Part shown: piece after piece, positions 59,071-64,000 of the stretch | How the letters are laid out: every line of letters starts with the position of its first letter | Position numbering within the stretch: the stretch's first letter is position 1 | Source of the DNA: Pseudomonadota bacterium | GTDB taxonomy: Bacteria > Myxococcota > Polyangia > Polyangiales > Polyangiaceae | Assembly (NCBI GenBank): GCA_023419055.1 | Contig: JAEZYO010000415.1 | Coordinates: 15,255 to 79,254 of the forward strand | DNA: 64,000 nt | Direction: 5' to 3' | The notes under the pieces: model-generated | Told to the model about the DNA's origin: nothing | Seen by the model: the letters and a program-made list of their open reading frames with translations, nothing else | Databases searched by the model: none | Position numbers and translations under genes: made by a program

Positions 59071-59778
59071 ATGTCGAGAACTGCAAGCTGGAATCGTGCC
59101 GGGGCGTACCTGGTGGTAGCTGCCTGGCTCTCCCTTTCCGCGTGCGACGGCAGCAACCCGCCTCAGCCGGACATCCGAGTGACGTTCGACGGCTGGGAAA
59201 GGTGGCGCGGCGCTTACAACTTGCCCGAGTACCGCGTCAACGTTCGCGTATCGTCGACGTCCCCGGTGACCGGCATAACCGCGGAAAACGTTGGCATATC
59301 GCAGCCCGTCGCGATGTACGAGGGAACCCCGGGCCGTTGGCACCGTTCACTCAAAATGGTGGTCGGCGACAATCCGCTCAGGTTCCAAGCGACCGATGAT
59401 CATGGCAACACCGCTGGCTTCGATGTCCTAGTCATCCTCGATCGACCGCCTGTCATCACCGTGCTGGAGCCGGCCGAGTCCTCGCTTGCGGATCCCACCA
59501 TCCATGTGTCTGCAACGTGCAGCGATGACTTGAGCGCGGGCTGCACGATGTTCACGGTCTCCGCCTGGGACCCTTTCTGCGATCCGTACTTCCCCTTGTC
59601 CTGCGAAGGGTTTCCCAGTGGTCGTGTGCTGCTCCGGGGCACGGACGAGATCTCCGGAGTTGTGGACTTGAGCGCCTTCGCCGGCCTGGATGTGGTGTGG
59701 CTCAGCTTCGACGCCATAGACTCGACGGATGGGTACAGTCGCGCTGGAGTGCACCTCCAGGTGAGCGCGCCCGAGTAA
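59071..59778 (+). CDS. Putative lipoprotein with Ig-like beta domains
   Basis: The 235-aa product has a lipoprotein signal: hydrophobic AYLVVAAWLSLSAC with the lipobox LSAC, then DGSN. The mature part looks like two Ig/cadherin-type beta-sandwich domains (YRVNVRVSSTSPVTGITAEN; PPVITVLEPAESSLADPTIH), with two cysteine pairs (CSDD...GC; FCDPYF...SC). It has no recognisable catalytic motif. GGGAGGGGG precedes the ATG. A decayed copy lies 3.4 kb upstream in the same orientation. Membrane-anchored surface or periplasmic role is likely; function unknown. Confidence 0.75.
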   Translation: MSRTASWNRAGAYLVVAAWLSLSACDGSNPPQPDIRVTFDGWERWRGAYNLPEYRVNVRVSSTSPVTGITAENVGISQPVAMYEGTPGRWHRSLKMVVGDNPLRFQATDDHGNTAGFDVLVILDRPPVITVLEPAESSLADPTIHVSATCSDDLSAGCTMFTVSAWDPFCDPYFPLSCEGFPSGRVLLRGTDEISGVVDLSAFAGLDVVWLSFDAIDSTDGYSRAGVHLQVSAPE

Positions 59779-59843
59779 CCGCGCGCGCTCGATGCCGAAC
59801 CTGGGGTGTGAGAGGTAGTCGGTTTCGGAGAGGGCCTGCGAAG

Positions 59844-60569
59844 CTATCTCGCCGCCGGGCGCTTGCCAATCCAGCAGAGGCGGTGGGTGCGAAGAAACGG
59901 CAGCGCGTTGAAGACCGAGTACAGTGCGGGGTGGACCCTCGTAACGAGGCGACTGATCGGGGGAGCCAACGTGACCCATGCACACCTGGCGATGCCGTCC
60001 GGAAAGAGCTCACGGACTCTCTTCTGAGGGACGCCCCTGACGTCCCGGTTCACCGGGTTGTCATACGCAAAGTCGTACCAGATGACGCCGCCCCCCGGCT
60101 TGACCCAGGCCCACATCCTTCGCGCCAGCCTCGCCTGGAACTCTCCGTCGAGGATCGACGTGAAGACGGTGCTCTGAAGGACGACGTCGAACGACTCGTC
60201 GACCACATCCAAGGCAAGAGCATCACCCGGCAGGAGCCGTATCGACGAGGGTAGCCGTTCTCTGGCAGTAGCGAGTCGGTCTGGAAGGAGCTCGTTTCCC
60301 ACCAGGTTCCTGGGCGAGAACCCCAGCCGCACCAGGTCGAGCAGGTTCGCGCCGTTGCCGCAGCCGATCTCGATCAGCGTACGATCTGCGAGCGGGGGAA
60401 GGCGAGCCTTCTGCAATAGCCGGATCAAGGCGCGCTCGCGCTCTTGGGCGCCCATGTACACTGCCGGATTCAGCGGGTCGTAGCGCCAGGCGCCTATGTG
60501 CGCCCGCCTTTCGTAGCGATCGGCGACCGCGCTCGGTTCGTGGTTGAAGTCATCGCCCTCTGGCTTCAT
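59844..60569 (-). CDS. SAM-dependent class I methyltransferase
   Basis: The 241-aa product has a Rossmann-like methyltransferase fold: LIEIGCGNGANLLDLVRLGF (motif I), LVGNELLPDRLATARERLPS, LLPGDALALDVVDESFDVVL (motif II) and KPGGGVIWYDFAYDNP (motif III). Enzymes of this type in polysaccharide loci methylate a terminal sugar or sugar acid. The ATG at 60,567-60,569 is preferred over one 21 codons upstream, which gives an uncharacteristic Gln-rich leader. It is convergent with the lipoprotein gene, 65 bp away. Confidence 0.82.
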   Translation of the reverse strand: MKPEGDDFNHEPSAVADRYERRAHIGAWRYDPLNPAVYMGAQERERALIRLLQKARLPPLADRTLIEIGCGNGANLLDLVRLGFSPRNLVGNELLPDRLATARERLPSSIRLLPGDALALDVVDESFDVVLQSTVFTSILDGEFQARLARRMWAWVKPGGGVIWYDFAYDNPVNRDVRGVPQKRVRELFPDGIARCAWVTLAPPISRLVTRVHPALYSVFNALPFLRTHRLCWIGKRPAAR

Positions 60570-60737
60570 GTGCTGACTCCGTCCCTCTTGTTGTTGGGCA
60601 CACTCTGGGGCTTCCATCGCGGGTGCTTGCACGGACCCACCGCCAGGACGTCGCGCGCGTTGTTCTGCATTAGGCAGGTTCCGGACAGCACGCTCTACGG
60701 AACGGCCGAGAGTCCTCGGTTTCGAGTGACGATGGGA

Positions 60738-61967
60738 TCATGAGCGCATTGCCTCCAGGAATCGCGCGGAGAGCACGTCGTACGTGTGGTGAGCGAGGAT
60801 GTGGCGCCTCCCGCGAGCGCCCATCTCGCGCCGCGACTCGGGGCTCGCCGCCATCAGTTCACGAACCGCCCCGACGACGGCCGCAGGATCCTCGGGAGGA
60901 ACCGAGAACCCGCAACCGGACTCCGCGACCAGATCGTTCCCGGCCTCGACGGCGTGGATGACGGGCCGCTCGGCCATCATGTAATCGAACAGCTTGTTGG
61001 GGCTCACTCCGAACCGATACAGCGGTCGGCGCAGCCACCCGATGTACGCTGCATCCACTCCCGCCAGGAGCGCCGGAATGGCCCCCTTGCTCACGGGATC
61101 CATGAAGAGGATGTTGTCGAGCCCGAGTTGCTCTGCCCTCGCGCGAAGCCTCGCCTTCTCGGGCCCTTGGCCGACGAGCACGAATCCCACGCGCTCTCCC
61201 CGGAGCGCCACGGCTGCATCGATGAGAGGGTCGAGCGCGTTGGAGAGGCCGTGACCCCCGGCGTACCCGACCAGGAATGGATAGGTCTTCCTGAACCGCG
61301 ACAGGGACGCACCGACCTCGTCCGGGAGCGGTACCGTGTTCGCCTCCCACTCCGCCACATCGATCCCGTTTGGCACGTATACGAACTTGCCCGCGGCGAG
61401 GCCGTGCTCGCGCATGTGAGGTTCCGCGCAGGGAAGCATGGACACCACCTTGTCTGCCCGGCTGTATGCGAAGTTCTCGGCGAACTGCATCACCGCTATG
61501 AAGGGGTTCCATCGCGACATGTTGCCCAGCTCCATGGGCGACAACGGCCACAGGTCGTGGACCTCGTGAACCAACCTGCTGCCGTGCCTTCGTGCGATGG
61601 AACGCGCTGGGATCGCATCCAGCGGATAGGTGGACGACGCGATCACGACATCCGGCGCGAAATCACGCGCGAGCTCGGCGCCGTGGCGTGCCAGCCCGAG
61701 CACGAAGGACATCATGTTGCGGATCCGACCGAGGCCATTCCCGGCGTACTGCCCTGCGGCGATCCAGCAGTACTCGACGCCATCTACCACCTCGCGCTGG
61801 ATCCCCGGCCTTGCCGGAGGCTGGCGCGAACGGACGTGGGAGAACCCAGCCGCCACGATCCGCACGCGATGCCCGAGTTTCTGCCACGCGCGGGCCATGT
61901 AGTACGGGCGGTACTCCATACCGTGAAGTGGGGAGCCTGCGTAATGGTTGATGAGGAGGATGTTCAT
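60738..61967 (-). CDS. Family 4 glycosyltransferase (WbuB-like)
   Basis: The 409-aa product begins MNILLINHYAGSPLHGMEYR, with the WbuB-like opening. VHEVHDLWPLSPMELGNMSR and FVYVPNGIDVAEW are typical of the L-fucosamine/N-acetyl-hexosamine transferase branch. The donor half has VGYAGGHGLSNALDPLID, VLVGQGPEKARL and IGWLRRPLYRFGVSPNKLFD, then MMAERPVIHAVEAGNDLV. The start overlaps the stop of the rmlB-like remnant (ATGA). No strong ribosome site is seen, so its translation may once have been coupled to that gene. Confidence 0.86.
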   Translation of the reverse strand: MNILLINHYAGSPLHGMEYRPYYMARAWQKLGHRVRIVAAGFSHVRSRQPPARPGIQREVVDGVEYCWIAAGQYAGNGLGRIRNMMSFVLGLARHGAELARDFAPDVVIASSTYPLDAIPARSIARRHGSRLVHEVHDLWPLSPMELGNMSRWNPFIAVMQFAENFAYSRADKVVSMLPCAEPHMREHGLAAGKFVYVPNGIDVAEWEANTVPLPDEVGASLSRFRKTYPFLVGYAGGHGLSNALDPLIDAAVALRGERVGFVLVGQGPEKARLRARAEQLGLDNILFMDPVSKGAIPALLAGVDAAYIGWLRRPLYRFGVSPNKLFDYMMAERPVIHAVEAGNDLVAESGCGFSVPPEDPAAVVGAVRELMAASPESRREMGARGRRHILAHHTYDVLSARFLEAMRS

Positions 61968-62150
61968 CGGCGTGACTCGTGTCCGTTGAGCCGGATCAAG
62001 CCCAGTGAGCCGGCGAGCTGCTCCAGGGTTCTCGGGTTGCCCGGGTACGGAGCTTTGTCAAAGGCTTCACTCCGGCCGCTCTCGGGCGAGGAGGCGCACG
62101 AGGTCGGAGCCGATGACGCCGCAGCCAGTGGTGACTGAGACGGTCTTGTT
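61964..62150 (-). pseudogene. Frameshifted N-terminal remnant of an rmlB-like dTDP-glucose 4,6-dehydratase
   Basis: One frame (62,150 to 62,067) reads KTVSVTTGCGVIGSDLVRLL then ARERPE and a TGA. It resembles the RmlB Rossmann start (VTGGCGFIGS-x2-VR), with the second glycine and phenylalanine changed. A second frame continues AFDKAPYPGNPRTLEQLAGS, like the RmlB segment NLDKLTYAGNP-x-x-L. The two frames join only by a frameshift near 62,070-62,085. The second frame's stop overlaps the glycosyltransferase ATG. About 60 residues remain of about 340 in the full enzyme. Confidence 0.72.
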
Positions 62151-62387
62151 CGCCAGATGCTCTCCATACCCGGAGGTGAGCCGCAAAGAGAACCTGGATG
62201 ACTACGACGAAGGAAGGGCTGCCGCAACATAGGACTGAACGCCGGTCACCCACTCGCACGCTTGGACCAGTCCGGAGTCCGAGGTACTATGGCGCGCCTT
62301 GCGCGGTGGTGGCGAAGTACCGGGGACCCCTCGCTCGGCCTGGCAGCTCTGGTTGGAGCACACACCTTCCCACGTCACGACTGGATA

Positions 62388-64000
62388 ATGACCCGCAAGC
62401 CCTTCTGCCGTGCATTGGCCATCTTTCTGAGCTGCCAGCCTGTGTTCTGGATGGACAGTACCGTGCTCGCGCAAGCGTTTGATGAGGAGGGCGCCAAGAG
62501 GCCCGCTTTCCCATCTGACGCCGATCCCTCGAGCGGAGTGCCAGAGCCGCGCGAGCCCTCTTCTACGCCCGAGCTTCCGCCTCGCCCCAGCACCGCAACC
62601 GACCTTACCACGCGCAGCGGGCTGCCCCCGGTGGACGCCCCTGTGGATCCCACCACGTACGTGTGTGGCCCCGGGGACATGCTGGACCTGAACTTCTGGG
62701 GTCTGCAGAACCAGCGGCTTCGCGTGACCGTCGACATGGAGGGCCGCGCTTTCGTCCCGAAGATCGGTTTCCTGAAGGTCGCAGGGAGAACCCTCGAGGA
62801 CGTTCGCAAGATGATGCGGGAGTCCGTGGCGCGTTACTTTCCTGGCCTGGGATTCGACGTGGGTCTGGCTGAGCCGCGCACCTTCCTCGTGCACCTCGCC
62901 GACGATGTCGCCCATCCTGGCTCGAAGATGGCGCGTGCCGTCGACAGAGTCGCCACGGTCATCGCGCGCGAGGGCGGTCTCGGACCCAAGGCTTCACGGC
63001 GAAGAATCGAGATCCACAGGAAGAACGGAACGGTTTTGAAGGTCGATCTGCTGCGCTTCGAGATTACCGGCGACGTGCGCCACAACCCGTACCTGCTGGA
63101 TGGCGACGTGGTGCGCGTTCCCTTCGAGGACTTCGCTGTCACGGCAAGCGGAGCGGTGAATCGCCCGGGGCGTTACGAGCTGACCGGGTCGCGCGACCTT
63201 GTGGAGCTCCTCGAGCTGGCGGGAGGGCTCGCGCCGTCCGCGACGCGGGAGCTTCCCGTCAGCATCGTCCGACGCCTTGCCGACGACAGCCAGGACCAGC
63301 GGCTGCTTCCCTTCGAGGAAGCTGGAGCCCTGCCCGCGTTCACCCTGGAGCGAGAAGACATCGTACGGATCCCCGAGGTCACGGAGCTGGAGCGCTCGGT
63401 CACCGTGGTTGGCGCACTGAGCGGCGTCCGCCCGCCGGTCGCCGACAGCGGCGTGAAGCTTGACGAGGCGTCGTCCACGCGTCGACTCCCGTTCATCGAC
63501 GGCGACACTGTGCGGACCCTGCTCGCGCGGGTCGATGGCGTGGGCCCGCTTGCCGATCTGGAGCGTGCGTATGTCATCCGCGACGGCAAGTCGATACCCG
63601 TGGACCTGTACAAGCTCGTGACGCTGCGCGAAGTGAGCGCCGACCTGCCGCTGGAGCTTGGGGACACGCTGGTCATCCCGTTCAGGCAGCGAAACATCAC
63701 GGTTGCGGGTGCCGTGTTCACTCCGGGCTCGTTCCCGTACAACCCGAGCTTCGGGGTGGAGCAGTACCTGGCCCTCGCTGGTGGCCGGAACCGGTTCGCC
63801 CAGAGCCTACGAGACACGCGCATCATAACCCCAGACGGCACCACCCAGACGTACGTCCCGGACTTGAAGATCGAGCCGGGGTCGTCGGTCGTCGTCCCGG
63901 AGCGCAACTACTCTCGCCAGGAGGGCGTCCAGATCGTCCTCGGAGTGGCGAGCGTCGTGATCAGCGGTGTCGCCGTCGTGCTCGCTGCCAAGAAGGGATC
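62388..64000 (+). CDS. Wza-like polysaccharide export protein with SLBB domains (partial, C-terminus outside window)
   Basis: The 537 codons inside the window encode an outer-membrane export channel of the polysaccharide export family. After a signal-like N-terminus (ALAIFLSCQPVFWM) and a Pro/Ser-rich stretch comes the export-protein domain: YVCGPGDMLDLNFWGLQNQR, VDMEGRAFVPKIGFLKVAGR. SLBB-type segments follow: VTASGAVNRPGRYELTGSRD with LLELAGG, a diverged middle repeat starting VTVVGALSGVRPP, and ITVAGAVFTPGSFPYNPSFG with YLALAGG. A hydrophobic helix (VLGVASVVISGVAVVLAA) lies at the right edge, as in the Wza C-terminus. The FLSC lipobox is non-consensus, so acylation is uncertain. ATG 62,388. 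Confidence 0.88.
   Translation, partial: MTRKPFCRALAIFLSCQPVFWMDSTVLAQAFDEEGAKRPAFPSDADPSSGVPEPREPSSTPELPPRPSTATDLTTRSGLPPVDAPVDPTTYVCGPGDMLDLNFWGLQNQRLRVTVDMEGRAFVPKIGFLKVAGRTLEDVRKMMRESVARYFPGLGFDVGLAEPRTFLVHLADDVAHPGSKMARAVDRVATVIAREGGLGPKASRRRIEIHRKNGTVLKVDLLRFEITGDVRHNPYLLDGDVVRVPFEDFAVTASGAVNRPGRYELTGSRDLVELLELAGGLAPSATRELPVSIVRRLADDSQDQRLLPFEEAGALPAFTLEREDIVRIPEVTELERSVTVVGALSGVRPPVADSGVKLDEASSTRRLPFIDGDTVRTLLARVDGVGPLADLERAYVIRDGKSIPVDLYKLVTLREVSADLPLELGDTLVIPFRQRNITVAGAVFTPGSFPYNPSFGVEQYLALAGGRNRFAQSLRDTRIITPDGTTQTYVPDLKIEPGSSVVVPERNYSRQEGVQIVLGVASVVISGVAVVLAAKKG

Overview
The window is a high-GC stretch (roughly two-thirds G+C by eye) from a flagellated, diderm bacterium. L- and P-ring flagellar genes, a Wza-type exporter and a Wzi-like outer-membrane protein show the outer membrane. 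GC content, gene style and frequent GTG/TTG starts suggest a myxobacterial (Anaeromyxobacter-like) or other delta/beta-proteobacterial genome; the exact taxon is inference. No rRNA, tRNA, CRISPR array or complete insertion sequence was seen.

Region 1 (1-10,489, minus strand) is one compact flagellar operon read from fliQ: fliQ-fliR-flhB-flhA-flgF-flgG-flgA-flgH-flgI-flgB-flgC-fliE-fliF (fliF runs off the left edge). It encodes export-gate proteins, rod, P- and L-rings, and the MS ring. Most junctions are ATGA overlaps or short gaps. FlgH lacks the usual lipoprotein cysteine. About 1.25 kb without a convincing gene follows.

Region 2 (11,741-27,070, minus) is a polymorphic-toxin locus: a giant YD-repeat (RHS-like) protein of nearly 5,000 codons with a LysM domain and a C-terminal NS_2-type nuclease, followed 6 bp later by a YezG-like immunity gene. 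The toxin is interrupted by one in-frame TAG that falls exactly where the tyrosine of a YD repeat is expected.

Region 3 (27,292-36,677) is an unusual sugar/radical-SAM cassette: a radical-SAM protein fused to a glycosyltransferase, a divergent second radical-SAM protein, a 967-aa fusion of three different glycosyltransferase folds, a TPR protein, an unknown 131-aa protein, and two family-2 glycosyltransferases.

Region 4 (36,768-55,626 and 59,844-64,000) is a Wzx/Wzy-type surface polysaccharide locus. It contains a PAP2 phosphatase, Wzi-like protein, GT25, a 4,6-dehydratase, an initiating phosphoglycosyltransferase, a DegT aminotransferase, the WbpA-B-D-E set for a diacetamido uronic acid, GT4 enzymes, flippase, polymerase, Wzz, a methyltransferase, another GT4 with an rmlB-like gene remnant upstream, and a Wza-like exporter running off the right edge.

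Region 5 (55,679-59,778) is inserted inside the polysaccharide locus. It holds a Sec-exported protein built like a phage tailspike (T7-fibre-like N-terminus plus beta-helix), two decayed phage tail-protein fragments, and an intact lipoprotein gene with a decayed direct copy of itself on the other side. The best candidates for something new are the radical-SAM/multi-glycosyltransferase cassette and the secreted tailspike-like protein.
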